The notes below the pieces were generated by a model. It saw only the letters and a program-made list of their open reading frames with translations, ran no database searches and had not been told where the DNA came from. Positions 54,713 through 62,072 of a stretch of DNA of 64,000 nt are shown here, one piece after another. Made by a program: the position numbers and the translations under genes. Within the stretch, counting starts at the first letter, position 1; every line of letters starts with the position of its first letter. The stretch comes from Verrucomicrobiota bacterium (GTDB taxonomy: Bacteria > Verrucomicrobiota > Verrucomicrobiia > Opitutales > Opitutaceae): positions 22,249 through 86,248 of the forward strand of contig JACRQG010000017.1 of the NCBI GenBank assembly GCA_016222805.1. The letters are read 5' to 3'.

Positions 54713-55945
54713 CTACCTCCCCACGCAGTACAGGTGCTTCGTCCCCCGCAGGAACAGCTGGCCCCGGCTGACCGCCGGCGATCCGCGGGTCTCCTCACCG
54801 AGTTCGTTCACCGCCAGGATTTCGAATTTCTCCGCCAGCCGCACCAGCCAGCACTTCCCGTCGTCATCGAGAAAGTAACCGGTATCGCCCACCGCAACTG
54901 GACTCGCACTGTGGTGCCGGCCCAGGCGCTCCAGCCAGATCTCGCGTCCGGTCCGCGAATCGGCGCAGCTGCCCATGCCTTCGTCGGTCACGACAAACGC
55001 CCGACCGTCGTGCGCGAGCGGCGACGGCACGTACCCGCCCCGGCTGGTCTTCTCGAGATTGAAGACCACGTGCGTCGCCGTGACGTTTCCGCGTCCCGCC
55101 GGATCAATCGCCATGATGCCCCGCTTCGGAAACCCGTAGGTGAGAAACACCAGTCCCCCGACGTCGATGGGACTTGAGACGAACTGCTCCGTCGGTCCGT
55201 CGATGTTCCAGATCAACCGGCCCGTGTCCGGCTCGTACGCCGCGACGCTGAGGCTGCCCGACAACACGAGCTGGCGTCCCGTCGGCCGCTCGATCACCAG
55301 CGGGGCGCAGTACGACCGCGTCCGGTTCGGGCGGTCCGTCCGCCAGCGTTCCTCCCCGGTGCGTTGATCGAGGGCGACGAGAAACGCCTCGGCGTCCTGA
55401 TCCCCGTTGAGAATGATGAGATCGCGGTAAGGCAGCACGCTGCTGCAATAGCCGTGCTTGCTGAGCAGCTTTCCCGGCACGCGCTTCCACACCAGACGGC
55501 CGTCGGCGCAATCGTACGCGGCAATCGTCATGTCCGGATGGTCCAGGAAACTCACCCACACCAGCCGCCCATCGGTGGCCGGGGTCGAACTCGCATGGCT
55601 GTTCAGCTTGTGGATCGCCTTCTGCAGGCGCTGGGGCAACCGCTGCTCCCAGCGCACTTGGCCGGTCTTCCGGTCCAGGCAAAGAAGCACGTGCTGCCCC
55701 GCGTCTTCCAGGCAGGTCGTCACGTACACCGAATCGCCCGCGACAATCGGGGAACTATGCCCGCGCCCCGGAATCGGCGCCTTCCAGGCAATGTTCTCGA
55801 CGGGACCCCACCGCGTCGGTGCGACCGCCGCCGGGCTGATGCCGTCGCCCCGCGGCCCCCGCCACTGCGGCCAGTCGTCCGCGGCGACCGCCATCGCCCC
55901 GACCAGCCCGCCCACCGCCAGCATCCCCGCGCGCCACCTCCTCAT
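54713..55945 (-). CDS. PQQ-like beta-propeller repeat protein (exported)
   Basis: A 410-residue exported protein: signal MRRWRAGMLAVGGLVGAMAV, then a beta-propeller made of PQQ-like repeats (DDWPQWRGPRGDGISP, LLCLDRKTGQVRWEQRLP, AYDCADGRLVWKRVPG, FLVALDQRTGEERWRTD, AAYEPDTGRLIWNIDGP). This architecture occurs in BamB and in PQQ dehydrogenase-like proteins; no quinoprotein catalytic residues or heme motif are visible, so binding or scaffolding is more likely. It starts 16 bases after the PL11 lyase stop, so the two genes should be cotranscribed. Widespread in PVC bacteria with similar sugar loci. Confidence 0.85.
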   Translation of the reverse strand: MRRWRAGMLAVGGLVGAMAVAADDWPQWRGPRGDGISPAAVAPTRWGPVENIAWKAPIPGRGHSSPIVAGDSVYVTTCLEDAGQHVLLCLDRKTGQVRWEQRLPQRLQKAIHKLNSHASSTPATDGRLVWVSFLDHPDMTIAAYDCADGRLVWKRVPGKLLSKHGYCSSVLPYRDLIILNGDQDAEAFLVALDQRTGEERWRTDRPNRTRSYCAPLVIERPTGRQLVLSGSLSVAAYEPDTGRLIWNIDGPTEQFVSSPIDVGGLVFLTYGFPKRGIMAIDPAGRGNVTATHVVFNLEKTSRGGYVPSPLAHDGRAFVVTDEGMGSCADSRTGREIWLERLGRHHSASPVAVGDTGYFLDDDGKCWLVRLAEKFEILAVNELGEETRGSPAVSRGQLFLRGTKHLYCVGR

Positions 55946-55961
55946 GGTCCCTTTTCTCCGC

Positions 55962-57659
55962 TCAGGGTTGCACCAGCGCCGTGCTCAGTTGCGGCGGGTA
56001 GAAATAGCCCATCGTCTGCACGGTGACGTCGTTGCGGTACAGGCGGTCCTCCATCAGCCAGGGGCGGCGGAGGTTCGTCGGCACCGTGCTCGAGTATATC
56101 CGCAGTTCCCCGTCCGCTGCCACGACGATTTCCTCCCGCCAGTCGCCGAGGAAGTCCGCGATCGCGACCGTGCGGCCGGAGGAAAGCTCCCCGATCTCCT
56201 CGCGCGGCCAGCGGTACAGCTTGCGGCCGACCACGTAGATCTTGGTCGCACCTTCGAGCCAGTAGACCGCCTTCGGCGAGAGTTCACCCAGATCCTGCCG
56301 GTGAATCAGCTTCCCCGCCGCCGTGTAGAGCCACCATCCGGTTCCGCCCTTGGATTCCCCCGCGTAACACTCGATCCCGGGTTCCTCCGGGATGATGTCA
56401 CCGACCATGCCCTGGCCATGGACGTGCACCGTCTTCTCTGGGTTGCCCCAGATTTCCGCGCCCGTCCGGGCATCGTGCAGGGCCACGCCGCCGCGCGGCT
56501 GGCCTTTCTCCAACCCGTAGAAGATTTCCAGCCCGGGCCGCGCCGGGTCGAAGTCGGCCACGTAGCAGATATCCGGATGCCCCTTGCGGGTGTTCCACAG
56601 CGGCTTGCCATCGTCGTCCAGCGCCGCGGAGCCCAGGATGATCTCGTCGCGCCCGTCCCCATCCACGTCCACGGCATGAAGGCCGTGCATGACCTGCCCC
56701 CGATAGCTCGCGTCGGGCCCGGAAGCCTCCCAGTACCAGAGCGGCCGCAGCTCCGGGGTGTAAGCCTGCACCTTGATGATTCGATAGGTGCCGCGCACCA
56801 CGAGCAGGTGGGGGCGCTTGCCGTCGAGGTAGGCGACGCCCAGGAGATTGCGGGAGGAATAGTTGTAGTCGTCGAACCCGTCGCGGCTCGGCCACGGCAG
56901 CCGCCGCCTCACCTCCCCGGTCCGGCCGTCCAGCATCACCAGCCACTCGGGCCCGGTGCGCACGTGGCCGGTGGGTTCGCGGGGATCGCCCTCCCCGGCC
57001 TTGCAGAACACTTCGGCCCGGCCGTCGCCGTCCAGGTCGCACACCACGACTGGCGAATACCAGATGCCCTCCTCGATCGACCAGCCCATGTCGTAGGTCC
57101 AGAGCCGCGTGCCGTCGTGGCGGTAGGCCGTGAGCTTGTAGGTGTCGGTGCTTTTCTTCCAGTAACCTGGCTGCTGATACGGGTCGGTGTTGAAGTCCGG
57201 GGTCTTCACCAGGTAGTCGAGGCGCCCGTCGCCATCGAAATCCCCGAGGCCGACCTTCTGCGCGCGATCGCCCGTGGCCAGGGGCAGGCGCACCCAGGGC
57301 TCTGGCCGCGCTGGCACCGCCGCCGCTGGCGTCACTTCGTCCGGCCGCCCGGGCCGCGTCACCTTCACGCGCACCAGGGGTGTCGCCCCGCCCGGCACCG
57401 GCACGACGCAGTTCGTCCCGGTCGGCTGGCCGCCGGTGACCGGTCGCCAGGGTCCCGCGGCCCGTTCTGCCGTCTCCACCTCGTAGCGCGCCCCCGGGCC
57501 ATCCGTGCCGAGCATCCGCCAGCTGGCAAAGGCCCGGGTTTCGCTCGTGCGCAGGACCAGCAGCGCGCGATCCGTCGCGATCGCCGCTCCACCGGCCGTC
57601 GCCGCCACCATTCCGATCAAGCCGCCGAGGGCGGCCCACCTGCATCCACGCGTCTTCAT
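55962..57659 (-). CDS. Rhamnogalacturonan lyase, polysaccharide lyase family 11
   Basis: An exported lyase of about 565 residues cutting the rhamnogalacturonan-I backbone by beta-elimination. ATG at 57659 gives a signal peptide (WAALGGLIGMVAATAGGAAI). After a fibronectin-like N-terminal domain comes an eight-bladed propeller with calcium-binding DxDGDG repeats: LGDFDGDGRLDYLVKTPD, VVCDLDGDGRAEVFCKAG, AVDVDGDGRDEIILGSAALD, plus EPTGHVRTGPEWLVMLDG and YRGQVMHGL. The family's usual C-terminal sequence (WQNVAYNQPPH type) is changed to VTVQTMGYFYPPQLSTALVQ. First gene of a unit with the PQQ-propeller and DUF362 genes; divergent from a TIM-barrel gene. Confidence 0.9.
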   Translation of the reverse strand: MKTRGCRWAALGGLIGMVAATAGGAAIATDRALLVLRTSETRAFASWRMLGTDGPGARYEVETAERAAGPWRPVTGGQPTGTNCVVPVPGGATPLVRVKVTRPGRPDEVTPAAAVPARPEPWVRLPLATGDRAQKVGLGDFDGDGRLDYLVKTPDFNTDPYQQPGYWKKSTDTYKLTAYRHDGTRLWTYDMGWSIEEGIWYSPVVVCDLDGDGRAEVFCKAGEGDPREPTGHVRTGPEWLVMLDGRTGEVRRRLPWPSRDGFDDYNYSSRNLLGVAYLDGKRPHLLVVRGTYRIIKVQAYTPELRPLWYWEASGPDASYRGQVMHGLHAVDVDGDGRDEIILGSAALDDDGKPLWNTRKGHPDICYVADFDPARPGLEIFYGLEKGQPRGGVALHDARTGAEIWGNPEKTVHVHGQGMVGDIIPEEPGIECYAGESKGGTGWWLYTAAGKLIHRQDLGELSPKAVYWLEGATKIYVVGRKLYRWPREEIGELSSGRTVAIADFLGDWREEIVVAADGELRIYSSTVPTNLRRPWLMEDRLYRNDVTVQTMGYFYPPQLSTALVQP

Positions 57660-57730
57660 GAGATTTGCCTGGGAACGGCGCGATTCCAGCGGGCCTCGCC
57701 GGCGCTGGCGACTCCAGAACTCGCCCGGTC

Positions 57731-57744
57731 GACGGAATTCCGTC
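57731..57744. promoter_or_regulatory. Perfect 14-bp palindrome in divergent PL11 / TIM-barrel promoter
   Basis: GACGGAATTCCGTC is an exact palindrome about in the middle of the 166-base gap between the PL11 gene start (57659) and the TIM-barrel start (57826). Its position between divergent carbohydrate genes fits a dimeric repressor/activator operator. No matching regulator gene is in the window. Confidence 0.4.
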
Positions 57745-57825
57745 CGATGGCGCCGGTTGCCCGCGCCAATTTTCGCGCCACATTCTCCAAGACACGCGCA
57801 GACGGCCGCGCACGCCTGCGACATC

Positions 57826-58704
57826 ATGCCTCCCACCATGCGTGCTTCCTCCCTTCCCCTGTCGCGCCGGCAGGCCCTGGCCGCCTTCGGCACCCTTGCC
57901 CTGGCCTCCCGCGCTCTCCTCCAGGCCGCGTCCCAGACGAGAAAAGCCGGCTTCGCCCTGCAGCTCTACACCCTCCGTGAACCCGCCAAACAGGACGCCG
58001 CCGGCACGCTCAAGCGCGCCGCCGACATGGGCTGGCGCTATGTGCAATGGAGCGGAATGCCCCAGATGCCCGCCGACAAGATCCGCGCCGCCCTCGACGC
58101 CGCCGGCCTCAAGTGCATCGCGGCCCACGTCAGCATCGAGGCCTTCGAGACGAAGTTCGAACAGGAGGTGGCTTTCTGGAAGACCGTGGGCGCCCTCGAT
58201 GTCGCACCCGGCGGGATGATGAAGGATTGCACCAAGGACCTCGCCGCTTGGAAGCGCGGCTGCCAGCGCCTCGACACCCTCGGCGCCCGCCTCCGCTCCG
58301 TCGGCATGCGTCTGTCGTTCCACAACCACCAGATGGAATTCGAGAAGTTCCCGGAGGACGCCCGCACGAAGCACGAGATTCTCATGGCGGAAACCAAGCC
58401 CGCCAACCTGGCCGCCGAGATCGACATCGCTTGGGCCCTGGCCGCGGGGGTGGATCCGGTCGCGCTGATTCGCAAGCTCAAGGGCCGCTGTCCCGTGGTT
58501 CACGCCAAGGACGTGCTCCCCAGCCCGGACAAGAAGCACAAGCTGGTGCCCCTCGGTCAGGGTGCCGTCAAGTGGGCCGACCTCTTCGCCGCCGGACGCG
58601 ACGCCGGCATCGAGTGGTACGTGTACGAACAGGACAACGGCGCCGGTACGCCCTGGGACTACACCAAGGCCAGCTTCGACTTCCTCGCCAAGCAGAAGTT
58701 CTGA
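57826..58704 (+). CDS. Sugar phosphate isomerase/epimerase (TIM barrel), Tat-exported
   Basis: A 292-residue AP-endonuclease-2-type TIM barrel. Start at ATG 57826 or the in-frame ATG 57838 four codons on; either gives a twin-arginine leader (SSLPLSRRQALAAFGTLALA). Strings GFALQLYTLREPAKQDAAGT, AADMGWRYVQWSGMPQMPAD, RLSFHNHQMEFEKF (metal-ligand His), LAAEIDIAWALAAGVDPV (Glu/Asp), VVHAKDVLPSPDKKHKLVPL and IEWYVYEQDN show the usual fold and metal site. Such exported members often sit with DUF1080 and oxidoreductase genes and may act on keto sugars (inference). Divergent from PL11, and 236 bases before the DUF1080 gene. Confidence 0.87.
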   Translation: MPPTMRASSLPLSRRQALAAFGTLALASRALLQAASQTRKAGFALQLYTLREPAKQDAAGTLKRAADMGWRYVQWSGMPQMPADKIRAALDAAGLKCIAAHVSIEAFETKFEQEVAFWKTVGALDVAPGGMMKDCTKDLAAWKRGCQRLDTLGARLRSVGMRLSFHNHQMEFEKFPEDARTKHEILMAETKPANLAAEIDIAWALAAGVDPVALIRKLKGRCPVVHAKDVLPSPDKKHKLVPLGQGAVKWADLFAAGRDAGIEWYVYEQDNGAGTPWDYTKASFDFLAKQKF

Positions 58705-58759
58705 CCTGAGCGGCTGGCCGATCGGCGCGACCACATCGCCTTGCGATCTCACGGATCGG

Positions 58760-58836
58760 GTGTGGGCGGGGCAACCTCGCCCGCGCCAGGCGGGCGCTGA
58801 AACCACGGCTGCGGGGCTGGGTCGCCCCGCCGACAC
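58760..58836. repeat. Palindromic REP-like element (type TGTGGGCGG)
   Basis: Left arm 58760-58777 and the reverse complement of right arm 58819-58836 agree at 15 or more of 18 positions; outer ends read GTGT(G/C)GGCGGGGC. The element sits in the 236-base gap after the TIM-barrel stop and before DUF1080, and resembles the one at 13002-13076. Confidence 0.55.
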
Positions 58837-58940
58837 GAATTTCATTGGGTCATCTTCCGTGCAGCGGCGACGCCCGGTCGCGATCTTGAGTTCGTCCCGG
58901 CGGCCTCCATGTTTCCGGGCATCTTCGCCCGCCCCGTTCC

Positions 58941-59780
58941 ATGAAGCTCACCCTTAGACCGCGCCTGGCCACCCCCGTTCTCTCGCCCCGCTCCCTTCGC
59001 TGCGCCCGCGCCCTGGTCGCACTCGCGCTGACGATCGCCGGTGCCTCTGCCGCGAACCCGCCGGCGGCCGCCGACACGGGATGGCGCCCGCTCCCCCTCG
59101 TCGCCGGAGGAAAGGTCCATCCCGATTGGGTGCACATCGGCTGGGGCGGCTTTGTTGTCGAGGAGGGCGGCTTGCGCACCGACTGCGATCCCCGGGGTCT
59201 CGGCCTGCTGGTCTACCGGCGGGAGCGCCTCGGCAACTGTCAGATCCGCGTCGTCTTCAAGACCCAGGAGGCCAAGTCGAATGCCGGCATCTACGTCCGC
59301 CTGGCCGACGGCATCCTCGATCAGATCGGCCGGCCCGGGGCGCAATTCGAGCGCACCGCGGCGGGAAAGATCACCCCGGCCTCGATGGAACTCATGCAGG
59401 CCTCCGGCGAGCGTGACGAGGGCCCCTGGTATGCGGTGCACCATGGTTACGAGGTCCAAATCATGGATCGCGGCGACGCGCTGCATCGGACCGGAGCCAT
59501 CTACTCGCTGGCGCCCTCCAGCGCCGACCAACCGCGTCCCGGAGTGTGGCGCACCTTGTTGATCACGCTCGATCGCGAGCGAATCACGGTCGATCTCGAC
59601 GGCACGCGGGTGTCCTCCTTCGATTCTGCCGCCGCCGGATTGCCTCCCCGCAAGATTTGGCATGAGCCCAAGCGGGAGCCCGCCCGGCCGATCGCGGGTT
59701 ACCTGGGCCTGCAGAACCACGACCCCGGCGACGTGGTCTGGTTTCGCGAGGTGAGTGTCCGGCCGCTGCCGGCGCGCTGA
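58941..59780 (+). CDS. DUF1080 (3-keto-disaccharide hydrolase) family protein
   Basis: A 279-residue exported protein (signal ARALVALALTIAGASAANPP). The jelly-roll DUF1080 fold is recognised by WRPLPLVAGGKVHPDWVHIG, CQIRVVFKTQEAKSNAGIYV, GYEVQIMDRGDALHRTGAIY, WRTLLITLDRERITVDLDG and YLGLQNHDPGDVVWFREVSV. Members of this family act on 3-keto-glycosides formed by periplasmic sugar oxidation, so a role in oxidative sugar cleavage is likely, though the substrate is unknown. Same strand as the next three genes (163-base gap); the group resembles secreted PVC-phylum sugar modules. Confidence 0.85.
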   Translation: MKLTLRPRLATPVLSPRSLRCARALVALALTIAGASAANPPAAADTGWRPLPLVAGGKVHPDWVHIGWGGFVVEEGGLRTDCDPRGLGLLVYRRERLGNCQIRVVFKTQEAKSNAGIYVRLADGILDQIGRPGAQFERTAAGKITPASMELMQASGERDEGPWYAVHHGYEVQIMDRGDALHRTGAIYSLAPSSADQPRPGVWRTLLITLDRERITVDLDGTRVSSFDSAAAGLPPRKIWHEPKREPARPIAGYLGLQNHDPGDVVWFREVSVRPLPAR

Positions 59781-59943
59781 CCGCGTCGCGGCTCCGGGGC
59801 AATGGCAGCCGAACGCCCACCCGGGGCCTTCGGTAACTGATCAGTTAATTCTTGCGCCCTTGGCCGCGAGCGACCTCGCTTCCGCCCGGCGACTTTTCTC
59901 CCGCACCCGCCGGGCTTCGCGCCGGCCCGGCCCCACGCCCCCG

Positions 59944-60738
59944 ATGTCCTCCCCCGCCCGTTGCCTTGCCTGGTTCGCGTTGCCCGCCACCGTTGCCGGG
60001 CTTGTCCTCGCTTCCTCCGCGCCCCGTGGACAGCCGTTCCGCCCCCCGGAATACACGGTCCTGCGGGCCGCCACACCGCCCGTCATCGACGGGCGCCTCG
60101 ACGAGGCCGCGTGGTTCGGCGCGCCCGACGTCGGCGAGTTTGTCTTCACCTGGTGGAAGGCCGGGACCAGGGAGCAGACGCGCCTCAAACTGCTGTGGGA
60201 CGACGAGTGCCTCTACCTCGCCGCCCTCTGCCAGGACGCCCACATCACCGCCCGGCATACCGAGCGCGACGGGAAGATCCCGGAAGACGACTGCCTGGAG
60301 GTGATGCTCGCCCCCAACGCCGCCACCCCGCACGTCTACTTCAACATCGAGTTCAATGTCATCGGCGGCATCCTGGATAACTTCCGCCCCAACGGACCCG
60401 ACAAGCCCCGCGCCCCGAAGTGGGACGCCGAGGGTGTCCGCATCGCGGGGAGCCAGGTCGGGACTCTCAATGACGACACGGATCTCGATCAGTCGTGGCA
60501 GGTGGAGGTGGCCATCCCGTGGAAGAACTTCGCCGCCGTGATGCGCGACACCCCACCGCGGCCCGGGACCGTCTTGCACGCCAACTTCAATCGCCACGGT
60601 GGCCGGACCAACCCGCAGTACAGCCAGTGGTCTCCCGCCGATACCCCCAAGCCTTCCTTCCACACGCCGGATCGCTTCGGCCGGATCACGCTCTCCGCAC
60701 GCCCGAGTCCGTTTGCCACCCCCGCCACCGCGCCGTGA
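59944..60738 (+). CDS. Carbohydrate-binding family 9-like protein
   Basis: A 264-residue exported protein with a leader (ARCLAWFALPATVAGLVLAS) and a CBM9-like beta-sandwich: VIDGRLDEAAWFGAPDVGEF, TRLKLLWDDECLYLAALCQD, EDDCLEVMLAPNAATPHVYF and SWQVEVAIPWKNFAAVMRDT. Such domains bind sugars or are found alone in PVC bacteria. ATG at 59944 is used; upstream in-frame codons show no signal-like residues. It starts 163 bases after DUF1080. Its TGA at 60736-60738 lies over an in-frame GTG that could be the start of the next gene. Confidence 0.82.
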   Translation: MSSPARCLAWFALPATVAGLVLASSAPRGQPFRPPEYTVLRAATPPVIDGRLDEAAWFGAPDVGEFVFTWWKAGTREQTRLKLLWDDECLYLAALCQDAHITARHTERDGKIPEDDCLEVMLAPNAATPHVYFNIEFNVIGGILDNFRPNGPDKPRAPKWDAEGVRIAGSQVGTLNDDTDLDQSWQVEVAIPWKNFAAVMRDTPPRPGTVLHANFNRHGGRTNPQYSQWSPADTPKPSFHTPDRFGRITLSARPSPFATPATAP

Positions 60739-60782
60739 ATCCCGGACCCGATTCCCTCCTCCTCGGCGCTGGTGTGCCTGGA

Positions 60783-62072
60783 ATGAGCGAGCCTCCTCAA
60801 CATGGTCGCCTCGTCGGTCGTCTCTTCCGCGTTCTCGCCGCCCTATGCCTCCTCGGCGGCGCCGCCCGGGCCGAGCCGGCTGCCCCGTTGCGCGTCGGCC
60901 TGGTCCTGCCTGACCCCGGCCCCACCCCAGCGGTGACCGCTCTCACCGCGGCCATCGCCACCGCGACCGGAGCCACGTTTGAAACCCTTCGTCTCTCGCC
61001 GGCCACCTCCCGCGCCGCACTCACGAAGGGGCCGCGCCCGGTTGACGCCCTTCTAATCCTGGGTGGGCCTGGTCCGCTCGCGGGCGACGAGCTCGCCGCC
61101 CTTCGGGAACTTCTCGGGGCCACTCGCGGGCTCCTCGTGCTCGGGGCGGTTCCGGAGTCCTGGCCCGCGGATCCCGGCTTCTTCCGCGAAGTCGTCGGCG
61201 CCGAGTCCGCCGGGTCCTTTGCAAACGGCGCGCCGATGAGCGTCATCAACCTCTTCGCCCACCCGGTGTTCTTCGGCATCGGGCAATTCGAGGCCGCCGG
61301 CGGGTTTCCTTCCTGGTCGAAGCTCGCCGACGACGTCGAGATCCTCATGGAAGGAACCGTCGGCGAGGACACCACCCCACTCGCCTGGGTGCGCCGAGCC
61401 TCCTCGCGCCGCCTCTGCCATCTCGTGCCCGCCGCCGCTGCGCAGTTCGCCGACCCCGCCTACCAGCGCCTCGCCGCCCAGGCGCTGCTTTGGGTCTGCC
61501 GCCGCGCAATCCCGGGCGCGGTCCCCATCGTGCAGCGTACCTTCATGCCCGACTCTTATCCCGGCTCGTTCGCCATCACGTTTCCCGAAGGTCCCGGCGT
61601 CTGTCTCGACCCGGTGCGGGGCGGAATCAACTTCATCTGGGACGGCGACTTCGTCGACCTCCGCCCGCGCTGGCTCACCAAACAGGGGGCCCCAGCCCGC
61701 GTCGTGGGGGAGCGATTCTACGAGGAGAAATCCTGGCAGCCCCTGCGTTCCGGGACTCCCAAGGGCGAAGCCGGCCTGAAATTCCGGGGGTTTGCGTTCC
61801 GGAACGGCCAGCCGGAGTTCCACTACGAGATCGACGGTCGCGAGGTGCGGGAAACGCTCCGGGCTCTCCCAGCCGGCGCCGGAATCTCCCGCGAATTTCA
61901 CGTCGGACCGGGTACGCGCGCCTTATGGCTCACGCTCGATCCGCAGTCCGCCTCCGAGGTGGCGACACGCGGCCTGCAGCGCGACGGACCGCACGCGCGG
62001 TTTGCCGCCCCGGAGGGCGGTAGCTTCACGATTGAGATCCGGCGACGGTCCGGCGGAGGGACTGCCCCATGA
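60783..62072 (+). CDS. ThuA-like protein with extra C-terminal domain
   Basis: An exported protein of about 429 residues (signal FRVLAALCLLGGAARAEPA, from ATG 60783; a GTG at 60735 overlapping the previous stop is an alternative). Residues 35-240 resemble the ThuA glutamine-amidotransferase-like domain: VDALLILGGPGPLAGDEL, SVINLFAHPVFFGIGQFEAA, TTPLAWVRRASSRRLCHLVP and YQRLAAQALLWVCRRAIP. The C-terminal part (GPGVCLDPVRGGINFIWDGD, FVDLRPRWLTKQGAP) resembles segments seen in cytochrome-linked PVC sugar proteins. Function unknown; ThuA proteins take part in oxidised disaccharide use. The TGA overlaps the ATG of the next gene by four bases. Confidence 0.7.
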   Translation: MSEPPQHGRLVGRLFRVLAALCLLGGAARAEPAAPLRVGLVLPDPGPTPAVTALTAAIATATGATFETLRLSPATSRAALTKGPRPVDALLILGGPGPLAGDELAALRELLGATRGLLVLGAVPESWPADPGFFREVVGAESAGSFANGAPMSVINLFAHPVFFGIGQFEAAGGFPSWSKLADDVEILMEGTVGEDTTPLAWVRRASSRRLCHLVPAAAAQFADPAYQRLAAQALLWVCRRAIPGAVPIVQRTFMPDSYPGSFAITFPEGPGVCLDPVRGGINFIWDGDFVDLRPRWLTKQGAPARVVGERFYEEKSWQPLRSGTPKGEAGLKFRGFAFRNGQPEFHYEIDGREVRETLRALPAGAGISREFHVGPGTRALWLTLDPQSASEVATRGLQRDGPHARFAAPEGGSFTIEIRRRSGGGTAP

